Assembly (NCBI GenBank): GCA_030024065.1
Contig: JASEIE010000146.1
Coordinates: 1-9,433, forward strand
DNA length: 9,433 nt
Origin: Thermodesulfobacteriota bacterium
GTDB taxonomy: Bacteria > Desulfobacterota > BSN033 > UBA1163
Direction: 5' to 3'
Shown: positions 1 through 6,154 of the stretch, one piece after another
Position numbering within the stretch: the first letter of the stretch is position 1
Layout: every line of letters starts with the position of its first letter
Made by a program: the position numbers and the translations under genes
The notes under the pieces: generated by a model
Told to the model about the DNA's origin: nothing
The model's input: only the letters and a program-made list of their open reading frames with translations
Databases searched by the model: none

Positions 1-18
1 GATGTAGTCCCTCAGTTA

Positions 19-35
19 TTCTGAAAAATTCGGTC
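19..35. promoter_or_regulatory. Degenerate operator-like palindrome (copy 1)
   Basis: This 17-bp site matches the perfect palindrome at 100-116 at 13 of 17 positions by hand count, including the TGAA...ATTC core. Two related palindromes 81 bp apart in gene-free DNA at the window edge suggest paired operators for a gene to the left. The regulator is unknown, so this is inference from symmetry and repetition only. Confidence 0.3.
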
Positions 36-99
36 AGGGAAGTGAAAATCTTTGATCCCCGTTCTTCCCACAATCAGCAATCCAAATCCTGTAGAAGTT

Positions 100-116
100 G
101 ACTGAATAATTCAGTC
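100..116. promoter_or_regulatory. Perfect operator-like palindrome GACTGAAT-A-ATTCAGTC
   Basis: Two 8-bp arms (GACTGAAT / ATTCAGTC) are complementary around a single central A. The size and odd-centred symmetry resemble binding sites of dimeric TetR- or GntR-type repressors. A one-base loop makes an RNA hairpin unlikely. A weaker related site lies at 19-35. No regulator gene is in the window. Confidence 0.4.
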
Positions 117-231
117 AGAGAGTATGGAAACATTGGGTATTGGACATTTAGCTTTCGACTCCGAGACCCAAAAACCCAACCCAATGACTCAATGACCGAA
201 TAACTTGCTCCGCTTTATGCGCTATGCCAAT

Positions 232-474
232 TCATGTCTTTATCAATTTGTATCCATGGACACCGATGATCCTGGTTTGTCCGAGTTTTGACTCTTTATC
301 GACGCGTTGATGCCCATGGATGACAAGCATGGGTTGAACACGGAGGATGTTAGAATTTAGCGCCTCGAAACCGTAGGGCACCTTGTCTTCTTGATCATGA
401 ATTCTTTTTGGGGAATTGTGGGGTAGAAAAATATCAACAGCCGGAAAAGAACTCATCTTAAAATACTTTATGAC
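232..474 (-). pseudogene. Metallophosphoesterase, C-terminal remnant
   Basis: The frame reads about 74 residues from an ATG at 456, stopping at 232-234. It resembles the C-terminal end of calcineurin-like metallophosphoesterases: a VDIFLPHNSP..IHD block, then VIHGHQ, then an IIGVHGYK tail. Intact members are about 200 residues or more and carry metal-binding motifs upstream (D-x-H, GD, GNH) that are absent here. The terminal GHxH motif reads G-H-Q-R, so one metal-ligand histidine is lost as well. The frame stays open upstream to a stop at 520-522, but residues encoded from 475 upward come from an A-rich motif that recurs at 5267-5290, so the homologous part probably ends near 474. It lies just downstream of the small gene at 547-771. 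It is almost certainly non-functional. Family assignment rests on motif recognition. Confidence 0.65.
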
Positions 475-546
475 GCCAACTTTTTTAGGAATGCCACCAA
501 AACTCGATCTCAGAGTAATTCAACTTATTCAACAATGTTTCGCCTC

Positions 547-771
547 TCAGAGGTTTTCATTAATTTCCTTATCCGAAAAGCCCATTGCCCTCAGCTTTTT
601 TCTTAGGAATTTGTTTTCTTCTTCTTTGGCCCTTCGGGCTCGCCCCATTTCTGCTATTGTTTCTAACGAAGTAACGAAGCAACCTGGTTTTTGAGCATAC
701 AAGGATAAAACAGTTATACCTATCCCAAAAGCAACGCCCACCAAAAATGTTTTAAGAACAGGTGACTTCAT
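547..771 (-). CDS. Small single-span membrane protein, unknown function
   Basis: This encodes 74 residues. The start is set by the ATG at 769-771, which has an excellent ribosome binding site (GAGGAGG at 777-783, 5-nt spacing); an in-frame ATG 18 bp upstream would put this site inside the coding region, so it is rejected. Residues 1-7 are short and basic. Residues 8-26 form one hydrophobic segment, either a membrane anchor or an uncleaved signal. Residues 40-64 are highly charged (R-A-R-R-A-K-E-E-E-N) and probably a short helix or coiled coil, followed by a SDKEIN-type helix start. The pattern suggests a bitopic protein with a small soluble tail. I do not recognise a family. The metallophosphoesterase remnant follows on the same strand. 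The strong start signal and non-random composition support a real gene. Confidence 0.55.
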   Translation of the reverse strand: MKSPVLKTFLVGVAFGIGITVLSLYAQKPGCFVTSLETIAEMGRARRAKEEENKFLRKKLRAMGFSDKEINENL

Positions 772-1104
772 TTCTGCCTCCTCTACCACAAGGATAACTC
801 TTCACCTTTCAATTCTTGGCCAATTTTCAGGAATTCACTTGCCTGGTTTGGGTTAGACCAGGCTGAGGTACTGACATTGAACCAGATACGTCCCAAGAAT
901 ACTTGTTTTTTGGCTTTAAATCGCCATTTCCATCGGTAAAATTGAGGCTATAAAGAATTCCAGATTCTCTAAGCTTTTTTTTCCAAAGATAACCTCTGAC
1001 TTCTGGTTATTCTTAATAATCTTAATCAGGGCGATTTCAACCCAAAAATTTCAGTTCTAAAGCTAAAATCAGCCCCTCTTTTCCCGGAAATCATTAATTC
1101 CATC
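772..1104. other. Gene-poor stretch, mostly unexplained
   Basis: No convincing gene is visible. On the minus strand, 827-1006 is open for about 60 codons with no good start; its middle reads as a plausible soluble protein fragment (ESGILYSLNFTDGNGD) that I cannot assign. A 7-bp inverted repeat (GCCTGGT at 841-847, ACCAGGC at 857-863) encloses a 9-nt loop and has no T-tract, so it is not a clear terminator. The stretch sits where the 3' part of the group II intron should be, but nothing like domain V is seen. Confidence 0.4.
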
Positions 1105-1626
1105 AAGCAGTTAACTCGGTCCGACCCTATCCCACCGCTAAGATACAGCAGAGCCCCTTCGCTCCGGTAAGGTTATGTTGTCCTTACCCTCTCCGCTACT
1201 ACGGACTCATCCGCCACCCTCTCGCCTCTCGGTTCACTTCGTCTTCCGACTTATAGTACCTACCCTGCTCCTGACGTTTCCGTCAGGGACGAGGAGGGCT
1301 TCCCCAGTTGATAGCGTCTCTCTCTATCCGTGTCGCCGCTGATACCCCGCTACCGCCCTCTTACCTCTCAGCCAGTGTCAGTAAAAGGGTCCTGTCTTCG
1401 CCTATTTTTGAAAGGCTCGACCAGTAGGGCTTAGACTTTTACGAGGCTACTTCTACGTTCACGTAAGTTACGACCCGGATAGTTGCTCACCCCGCTATAC
1501 GGGGCTTTGTCAATGGGCTTCAGAAGGCAACGTTTCCATTACCCCCTGCCATCCAAGCTACATGGCTCTGGCTCCTACCATGACGGGACTTCCACCCGTT
1601 AGAATGCGCTACCCTTCGCTGGGCAC
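1105..1626 (-). mobile_element. Group II intron, 5' fragment (ribozyme domains, no IEP)
   Basis: Read on the minus strand this is a dense structured RNA with group II intron hallmarks as I know them. It starts near GTGCCC at 1626 (consensus GTGYG), followed by a GGGTGGAAGTCCC stem (1597-1585). A CTGACG-GAAA-CGTCAG hairpin with a GNRA tetraloop lies at 1286-1271. A stretch typical of the region just before the intron-encoded protein follows: AGTCCGTAGTAGCGG (1207-1193) and GGAGCGAAGGGGCTC (1165-1151). After about 1105 the similarity stops. No reverse transcriptase/maturase frame, no domain V and no 3' splice region follow, so this is a dead 5' remnant of about 520 bp where a full element would be about 2-3 kb. 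It lies downstream of the ORF6N remnant, directly after a 26-bp dispersed repeat. The class is not determined, and the exact left boundary is uncertain by tens of bases. Confidence 0.75.
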
Positions 1627-1628
1627 GC

Positions 1629-1654
1629 CAAAAAGTCAAGCCTGACCCCAAAGC
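1629..1654. repeat. 26-bp dispersed repeat, copy 1
   Basis: It contains the core AAGTCAAGCCTGACCCCAAA and is identical over 26 bp to 5305-5330, in the same orientation. The centre GTCA-AGCC-TGAC can form a small 4-bp hairpin. The intron 5' end begins only three bases away, so the intron may have inserted in or beside this repeat. A variant lies near 5141-5164. Confidence 0.8.
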
Positions 1655-1657
1655 TTC

Positions 1658-1687
1658 TAATGCCCTACCGTAAAGCGTAAGGCGTTA
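1658..1687 (-). repeat. Imperfect 11-bp hairpin after the ORF6N remnant
   Basis: Arms 1658-1668 and 1677-1687 pair at 9 Watson-Crick positions plus one G-T pair and one mismatch, around an 8-nt loop. It begins 11 nt past the stop codon of the ORF6N remnant. It may be that gene's old terminator, but there is no T-tract after it, so its role is open. Confidence 0.4.
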
Positions 1688-1697
1688 GTCGTAACAA

Positions 1698-2018
1698 CTA
1701 ATTTTTCCTCTTCATTCTTGTGATGTAAGGAACTTTAGGTTCCTCAACAAGGAATCCAATTGGGCGCTTCTTGGATTCCGGTGGTTTCATCAATTCCCTA
1801 ATAGCATCAAAAACCGCCCTGAATTGGGCATCATATTTCTTCTCGAGATCATCCAGTCTTTTAGCAAGCTCCTTGTTTGAAGCAAGTATCTGTCGGAGTC
1901 TGACAAATGCCCTCATGATTTCAATATTTACCTTAATGGCTCTCCCACTATTTAATACACTCGAAAGCATTGCAACACCTTGCTCTGTAAAGGCATATGG
2001 TAGGTAACGCCGCCCTGT
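1698..2018 (-). pseudogene. ORF6N-domain protein, C-terminal remnant
   Basis: An ATG at 1970 gives 90 residues, but the homologous reading starts earlier. From about 2018 the frame reads [20 protein letters not shown] and continues into [17 protein letters not shown], the conserved end of the ORF6N (KilA-N-related, phage and mobile-element) DNA-binding domain. A coiled-coil-like region follows ([22 protein letters not shown]), then a [11 protein letters not shown] tail typical of the bacterial family. The first roughly 80-100 residues expected upstream are missing. Above 2018 the frame runs into the terminator hairpin of the neighbouring ferritin-like gene, so the break lies there. It has no ribosome binding site of its own. 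The stop is TAG at 1698-1700. Whether the 90-residue tail is expressed is unknown. Confidence 0.8.
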
Positions 2019-2024
2019 CGGACT

Positions 2025-2064
2025 CCAAAAAAGAAGCCCTGCTGATTTCCAGGCAGGGCTTCTT
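2025..2064 (-). terminator. Rho-independent terminator of the ferritin-like gene
   Basis: On the minus strand a perfect 12-bp stem (AAGAAGCCCTGC / GCAGGGCTTCTT; arms 2064-2053 and 2042-2031) with a 10-nt loop runs straight into a T-tract ending near 2027. It lies 17 nt past the stop codon of the gene at 2081-2530. This is a textbook intrinsic terminator. Confidence 0.9.
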
Positions 2065-2080
2065 ACCTTTGCCTGGCTCC

Positions 2081-2530
2081 CTATTTTCCTTTTTCAAGAA
2101 GAGCCTTTAATTTAGGAATCCGTTCACTTCTCTTCTTTGCAACTAGCGTAAAAGATCTCGGAACGTCTGCCATCAAGTGCTTGGACTGTTCCGCTGCAAC
2201 TTGATAGAAATTTAAAATCTTCTCCTCCATCACCAAGGCTTCTTTTAAGGCATCGGAGTAGCTGGCGGCCTTTGAGGGCGCCGCCTTAACCTGATAATCC
2301 TCAGGATTAAGATCAAAGGCGAAACAACCTTCGATGGCATCGGTGATCACCCCATAGTAAGCTCGTTCAATCTGTTTCACATATTTTTCATTCTCTTTTG
2401 AAAAAGCAAGAAAAAGCTCCTTGTCTTGTTCATATCTGTTTGACAATTCCTGATAGAACTTGCCAGATTTATTTTCCATTTCTCTTGACAGGCTGATCGC
2501 CCCCGAACAGGTACTGATTCCCACTGGCAT
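2081..2530 (-). CDS. Ferritin-like (rubrerythrin-type) protein with degenerate metal site
   Basis: A 149-residue all-helical protein with a duplicated two-helix layout, as in rubrerythrin/ferritin-like four-helix bundles. Helix A (about 11-32) has E19 seven residues before Y26; helix C (about 92-115) has E102 seven residues before Y109. These are the usual ligand and tyrosine positions. In helices B (37-60) and D (122-146), where the family has E-x-x-H, my hand alignment puts N47/Y50 and R134/R137, so four of six diiron ligands appear lost. There is no rubredoxin CxxC domain. Canonical peroxidase or ferroxidase activity is therefore doubtful; a structural or regulatory role is possible. The start is supported by AGGAGGTAA directly before the ATG. 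It appears to be a single-gene unit ending at the strong terminator at 2025-2064. Confidence 0.7.
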   Translation of the reverse strand: MPVGISTCSGAISLSREMENKSGKFYQELSNRYEQDKELFLAFSKENEKYVKQIERAYYGVITDAIEGCFAFDLNPEDYQVKAAPSKAASYSDALKEALVMEEKILNFYQVAAEQSKHLMADVPRSFTLVAKKRSERIPKLKALLEKGK

Positions 2531-2539
2531 TTACCTCCT

Positions 2540-2612
2540 CTATATAGCCCAGATTTCAAATTTGAGATTTCAGATTTTTCTATCTGCCCTCTGCTATCTG
2601 CAATCTGCAATC
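2540..2612. repeat. Short low-complexity ATTTCAAAT / ATCTGCA repeats
   Basis: The gap between the ferritin-like gene and mmsA holds an AT-rich near-palindrome centred on TCAAATTTGA, then repeated ATCTGC units (TATCTGC, TATCTGC, AATCTGC, AATCTGC). Repeats of this style occur between genes in many environmental genomes. No function can be read from them. Confidence 0.5.
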
Positions 2613-2619
2613 AGGGTTT

Positions 2620-4110
2620 TCAGAACCACCGTTGGATGATGACCTTGCTTTCTGTAAAGAAACGAACCGCCTCCTGGCCCTGAGTGTGAAGTATCCCAAA
2701 GAAGGAGTCTTTCATTCCGCTGAAGGGGAAGAAAGCCACCGGAGCAACGATTCCAATGTTGATCCCCACATTACCGCTTGTCACATTGTATTGAAATTCC
2801 CTCGCGCTCCTGCCATTCTGGGTAAAGATCGCATGACCATTACCAAAAGGGCTTGCATTGCATATTTCGATCGCTTCATCCAGAGTTTTTGCCCGAAAAA
2901 CACTCATCACAGGACCAAAGATCTCTTCGTTCCCTATTCTCATGTCTGTTGTGACATTTTCAAAGATCGTCGGCCCCACAAAACAGGTATCAGGGCAACC
3001 ACCCTCTATCTTTGGCTTTCTACCATCCAATCTCAATTTGGCCCCTTCTTTGATTCCAATTTCAATATAACCCATAATGGCATCTCTTTTCTCTTTATCC
3101 CGCACAGGCCCCATCTGGATGACTTCATCTAACCCATAACCCATCCTGATCTTGGAGGCCATATTGTAGACCTCATCCATAAAACTGTTATAGAATTTGT
3201 TATCCTCGCCAACAACGAGAAGATTAGCTCCGGCCAGGCATCGCTGACCTGAATTCCCGAAGAAAGAGGTCATCAAAGCAGGCACGGTTGGTTTGACATT
3301 GCAGTCCGGCATGACGACCATAAAATTCTTCGCCCCACATTGGGCGATCACTCTTTTCCCTGTTTCACCACATTTTCTGTAAATGACATCTCGCCCTGTA
3401 GGAGTCGAGCCAACAAAGGTGATTCCCACAATATCCTTGTGCTCTAACATGCCATCGACCACGGTTCTTCCGCCATTGACGACATTCCACACCCCAGGTG
3501 GAAAACCAGCTTCCTCAGCTAACTCAGTGAGCCTCCATTGACTGAGGGGCACCTCGCTCGAAGGTTTGATGATAATGCAGTTCCCTGTCGCTACCGCATA
3601 GGGGGCTGACCAGAGGGGAATCATAAAGGGGAAATTAAAAGGTCCAATGATCCCAAAGACTCCTAATGGCGTTGGGATGACCCACTCATCGATCCCTGTG
3701 GCAATATCCTCTGAATAGTAACCCTGCATCAATGTAGGAATGCCACAGGCAACCTCCACATTTTCGATGCCTCGTCTCGTTTCCCCCCGCGATTCATCAA
3801 TTGTTTTTCCATGCTCCATGGTCTGGATTCTACTCAACTCCTCAAAGTTTTCTTCAAGCAATTCCTTCATTCTGAAGAGAACCCTCGACCTGGCGAGAGG
3901 AGTGGTCCTCCTCCAGTCCGGAAAAACTGCCTTTGCCGCTTCCACGGCAGCGTTGATCTCTTCTTTGGTCGAGATGGGACATTTCCCGATCACTTTCCCT
4001 GTTGCCGGATTGACGACATCTACAATCTTTCCTTTCGAATCAACCCATTCCCCATTGATGTAGTTCTTGACTTCTTTGATCCCTTTAATCGGTTCATCTA
4101 ACAATGCCAT
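2620..4110 (-). CDS. mmsA: Methylmalonate-semialdehyde dehydrogenase (CoA-acylating)
   Basis: A full-length 496-residue aldehyde dehydrogenase. The family converts (methyl)malonate semialdehyde, NAD+ and CoA to propionyl-CoA or acetyl-CoA, CO2 and NADH in valine/thymine and myo-inositol breakdown, in the cytoplasm. Visible motifs: substrate entry/oxyanion PFNFP with N159, the NAD-binding KPSS (182-185) and FVGSTPTG (232-239), catalytic Cys291 in GNSGQRC, and EEIFGP (395-400). At 256-262 it reads AQCGAKN, not the ELGGK of hydrolytic aldehyde dehydrogenases, so the general-base glutamate is missing, as known for this CoA-dependent subfamily (usual form NMGAKN). The start has AAAGGAG at a normal distance upstream. 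No valine or inositol genes lie next to it, so its pathway cannot be fixed from context; a related CoA-acylating semialdehyde dehydrogenase with another acyl substrate is the main alternative. Confidence 0.9.
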   Translation of the reverse strand: MALLDEPIKGIKEVKNYINGEWVDSKGKIVDVVNPATGKVIGKCPISTKEEINAAVEAAKAVFPDWRRTTPLARSRVLFRMKELLEENFEELSRIQTMEHGKTIDESRGETRRGIENVEVACGIPTLMQGYYSEDIATGIDEWVIPTPLGVFGIIGPFNFPFMIPLWSAPYAVATGNCIIIKPSSEVPLSQWRLTELAEEAGFPPGVWNVVNGGRTVVDGMLEHKDIVGITFVGSTPTGRDVIYRKCGETGKRVIAQCGAKNFMVVMPDCNVKPTVPALMTSFFGNSGQRCLAGANLLVVGEDNKFYNSFMDEVYNMASKIRMGYGLDEVIQMGPVRDKEKRDAIMGYIEIGIKEGAKLRLDGRKPKIEGGCPDTCFVGPTIFENVTTDMRIGNEEIFGPVMSVFRAKTLDEAIEICNASPFGNGHAIFTQNGRSAREFQYNVTSGNVGINIGIVAPVAFFPFSGMKDSFFGILHTQGQEAVRFFTESKVIIQRWF

Positions 4111-4494
4111 TGTTACAAATTCTCCTTTCTGTTGGTTTGAATTCTAACAGCTTGTTGAAAAAGATCTTTCCGACTTTGGGAGGGCATTCCTGCGGATGCA
4201 GAAATCCATTATTTTAGGTAGTTCCCTGCTTCCGCAGGGTCGGCGTCTGGATTTCGGTTTCCGCGGGGGTGACAATGCGTTATACCCTTTTAGCACCCAC
4301 TAAATTTCCGATCAAAGCCCGAGGTGGGCTTTGCCGACATTCATATCGGCTAAAAGTTCGCTTCCAGTCCCTGAAGAGATGATCTTCCCCAATTCCATCA
4401 CAAACTCAACCCAAGGGGGTTATCAAAAAAATGAATTAATAAATAATATAATATTTAGGATTGTTTGACCAGGAGGGGAATTTAGAAACTAATA
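4111..4494. other. Intergenic region with hairpins upstream of mmsA
   Basis: No gene is seen. The ribosome binding site of mmsA is at 4122-4128. Nested inverted repeats lie at 4190-4255 (listed separately). Then come AAAGCCC-gaggt-GGGCTTT (4314-4332) and GCCGA...TCGGC (4333-4350), which may end transcription from the gene at 4495-4848, although only a short T-run follows. The part at 4428-4460 is very AT-rich and could hold promoter elements for mmsA, but no clear -35/-10 pair can be defended. Confidence 0.5.
4190..4255. repeat. REP-like nested inverted repeat
   Basis: Outer arms GAAATCCA (4201-4208) and TGGATTTC (4248-4255) enclose CCCTGC-TTCC-GCAGGG (4224-4239). A further CTGC-GGAT-GCAG lies at 4190-4201. 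This resembles the CTGCGGAAGCAG / GGATTTC dispersed palindromes common between genes in proteobacteria. Repeat status cannot be proven here because only one copy is in the window. Confidence 0.55.
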
Positions 4495-4848
4495 TCATTT
4501 TTTAGTTTTAGTAATTCCTTCAACCTCCACTTCTCCTTCGAAGGCCTCCTGAAGGGCTTTCTGAAGCTTTTCAAAATCCTCTGTCCTTTCAACCTCAATC
4601 ACCAGTTCCCGATCATCCAGGACCCTCAATCTTCCAAATCGATTGACAATCTCAATCACTTTTGAAGGATCGACCGTCACCCAACCCTTCATCTGGCGGA
4701 CCAATTCCTCCCCATTGAAGGCCCTCTCGATATGAAGATCCACTCGCCTCTGCTTTGCCTCCCATCCGATGAGCGCAGGTTGAACGATCATCGGGGTAAC
4801 AGGATCATGCATGGCGGCACACCGGAACCACAATTTCGCCCGAATCAT
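4495..4848 (-). CDS. Protein of unknown function, 117 residues
   Basis: A soluble, small, charged protein with no signal peptide or membrane segment. I do not recognise a family. The N-terminal half (1-50) includes MIRAKLWFRC, an AAMHDPVTPMIVQPALIGWE stretch and a VDLHIE strand. The second half (50-110) alternates predicted strands and helices: a WVTVDPSKVIEIVNRFG block, an LRVLDDRELVIEVE strand pair, then an EDFEKLQKALQEAFEG helix, a layout suggestive of a small alpha/beta domain. Cys10, His14 and His39 are the only obvious candidate metal ligands and do not form a known motif. The start is supported by AAAGGAG about 10 nt upstream. The gene stands alone, 384 bp upstream of mmsA on the same strand; co-transcription is possible but not shown. 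Confidence 0.6.
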   Translation of the reverse strand: MIRAKLWFRCAAMHDPVTPMIVQPALIGWEAKQRRVDLHIERAFNGEELVRQMKGWVTVDPSKVIEIVNRFGRLRVLDDRELVIEVERTEDFEKLQKALQEAFEGEVEVEGITKTKK

Positions 4849-4985
4849 CTCTGTCTCACTCTCCTTTTCTTTTGATGTCGCATCACCTGGCTATTCACCC
4901 GAAAAAAGCCGAATTAACGATGCCTGGCCCCGAATTTCAGGTACCTTTTAATGAGTGCCCCCCATCCATTGGATTTATTAAAATC

Positions 4986-5018
4986 GGGAAGTGTCCCTAA
5001 TTTTTTTATGGATGCCCC
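4986..5018. repeat. Short hairpin plus T-run motif
   Basis: GGGAAGTGTCCC forms a 4-bp hairpin with a 4-nt loop and is followed by a 7-T run and TATGGATGCCCC. The T-run and GATG part is similar to 5268-5290 and, more weakly, 475-498, so three related motifs are in the window. Confidence 0.45.
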
Positions 5019-5140
5019 AGAGTCTACTGACCTATCCCAGGCTTCCAAAACCAGAGGCTTTGTGCGGCATTCGCCGTATTCGCGCTCTTCTTTTTCTTTG
5101 AGGACGCGGAAGGTTTCGCCGTTTTTAAAAATGGATTTAT

Positions 5141-5164
5141 CCAAAGTCAAGGGCTGACCCCAAT
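5141..5164. repeat. Diverged copy of the 26-bp repeat
   Basis: It keeps AAAGTCAAG and CTGACCCCAA of the exact copies but has one extra base and two changes in the centre. These fall in the loop of the GTCA/TGAC hairpin (loop AGGGC instead of AGCC), so the stem is preserved. Confidence 0.6.
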
Positions 5165-5303
5165 TACGATTATTGTACTTGAAGTCACTGGACTTCAGCG
5201 ATGAGTTCAAAAATCCCTTCATGAGTCTTCCACTCCCACATCACCCGTTATGCGATTAGAGCAGGGCCAACTTTTTTATAGATGACACCATCTTTTGGGA
5301 ATG

Positions 5304-6152
5304 TCAAAAAGTCAAGCCTGACCCCAAAGCAGTTCCCGGAATTCCCTTCAGCCGGAAATGGTAGAAAACGAGATCAACAAAAAAGTCCATCGTCTCGGTG
5401 CTCACCCGGTATTGGCGGGCCACAAAGCTGAAGCCACGCCCGAGTTCGAGGAGAAAGTGTTGAAGATTGTCGAGGAGGGCTTTTTCCAGGTCCTTTTCCA
5501 GAAAGGATTGAGATGGCAAGCCGAGAAACTCGAAGACGTAGGGATCTTTGAGAGTGTCAGCAGGCCGAAGAGCAGCCTCGGAAGAGGTCGCGCGTGCCTC
5601 TGCTTGCACTTTTTCCCGATCTTGGCTGGCAAGGAGACGCTCGTAATAGTGGGAACTTATCTGCCTTTCCAGTGCCCGCGAGCTCCAACCCGCTTCTGCG
5701 GCTTCCCGCATATACCATTCACGGGCTACCGGGTTGTCCACCCGCAACAGTAAGCGGTAGTGCGTCCAGCTCAGTTCAGAGCGAAGAAAGTTCGCTGTCG
5801 AAATGGGCGATTTCTCGTTTGGAATCGAAGAGATCGACATCTCCGGAGATTCGGCACGCACTGCGTCTTGAATCTGCTGAGGGAAGGCCAAATAGAACCG
5901 CCTCATATTGCGAAGGTTGGATTCATCGAAACCCTTGCCATATTCAAGCGTTAACCGGCGAGAAAGCTCAGGAATAAGTCTCACGCCGTAAACGGCCCGG
6001 CTCTCTCCCCCCTGCTCCTCCTCCACAATCAAGCGCCCGATTTGCCAGTAGGTCTCCGTCATGGTTTGATTCACGGCGCGTGCGGCACGCCCCCGTGCCT
6101 GTTCCACCAGGCTACGTATCTGCTCAAACAGAATCATTTGAGGTTCGCTCAT
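5304..6152 (-). CDS. DUF1016/YhcG-type nuclease, C-terminally truncated
   Basis: This encodes 282 residues; the family is usually about 330-380. The N-terminal DUF1016_N part (about 5-175) is intact: TETYWQIGRLIVEEEQGG, a YGVRLIPELSRRL helix, GFDESNLRNMRRFY, LSWTHYRLLLRV and AREWYMREAAEAGWSSRALERQI. The PDDEXK nuclease part begins at LKDPYVFEFLGL (about 202) and reaches FVARQYRVSTETMDFFVDLVFYH, which carries the first catalytic Asp. It then breaks after FRLK: the expected hydrophobic strand with the E/D-x-K catalytic pair and the rest of the domain are missing. The last eight residues are encoded by a dispersed repeat (5305-5330). The start ATG is 2 nt past the methyltransferase stop, so the two are translationally coupled. 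Nuclease activity is very unlikely; a DNA- or partner-binding role of the N-terminal part may persist. Confidence 0.88.
   Translation of the reverse strand: MSEPQMILFEQIRSLVEQARGRAARAVNQTMTETYWQIGRLIVEEEQGGESRAVYGVRLIPELSRRLTLEYGKGFDESNLRNMRRFYLAFPQQIQDAVRAESPEMSISSIPNEKSPISTANFLRSELSWTHYRLLLRVDNPVAREWYMREAAEAGWSSRALERQISSHYYERLLASQDREKVQAEARATSSEAALRPADTLKDPYVFEFLGLPSQSFLEKDLEKALLDNLQHFLLELGRGFSFVARQYRVSTETMDFFVDLVFYHFRLKGIPGTALGSGLTF
5305..5330. repeat. 26-bp dispersed repeat, copy 2, ending the DUF1016 gene
   Basis: Identical over 26 bp to 1629-1654 and in the same orientation. On the minus strand it supplies the last codons (ALGSGLTF) of the truncated DUF1016 gene and all but one base of its stop codon. 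Coding similarity stops just upstream of it. Confidence 0.85.
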
Positions 6153-6154
6153 GG

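Larger units (their letters stand above)
4849..5303. other. Patchwork of hairpin motifs; probably no gene
   Basis: A 102-codon minus-strand frame (4914-5222) crosses this stretch, but it reads straight through two short hairpin motifs of a dispersed type: GGGA-AGTG-TCCC at 4986-4997 and the GTCA-AGGGC-TGAC variant near 5146-5158. Its start has no clear ribosome binding site. The translated product shows no family I know. I treat it as repeat-derived or decayed DNA left after deletion of the end of the upstream nuclease gene. A degraded coding piece in the middle (about 5020-5140) cannot be excluded. Confidence 0.5.

Noticed and set aside
1105..1626. Dense structured region considered as rRNA or another housekeeping ncRNA
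   Set aside because: No conserved 16S/23S/5S, tmRNA or RNase P segments are recognisable, while several group II intron hallmarks are.
2632..3132. 166-codon plus-strand frame
   Set aside because: It lies opposite the well-supported mmsA gene and its product is unlike any protein; a shadow frame.
4914..5222. 102-codon minus-strand frame as a gene
   Set aside because: It reads through two dispersed hairpin motifs, lacks a clear ribosome binding site and has no recognisable family.
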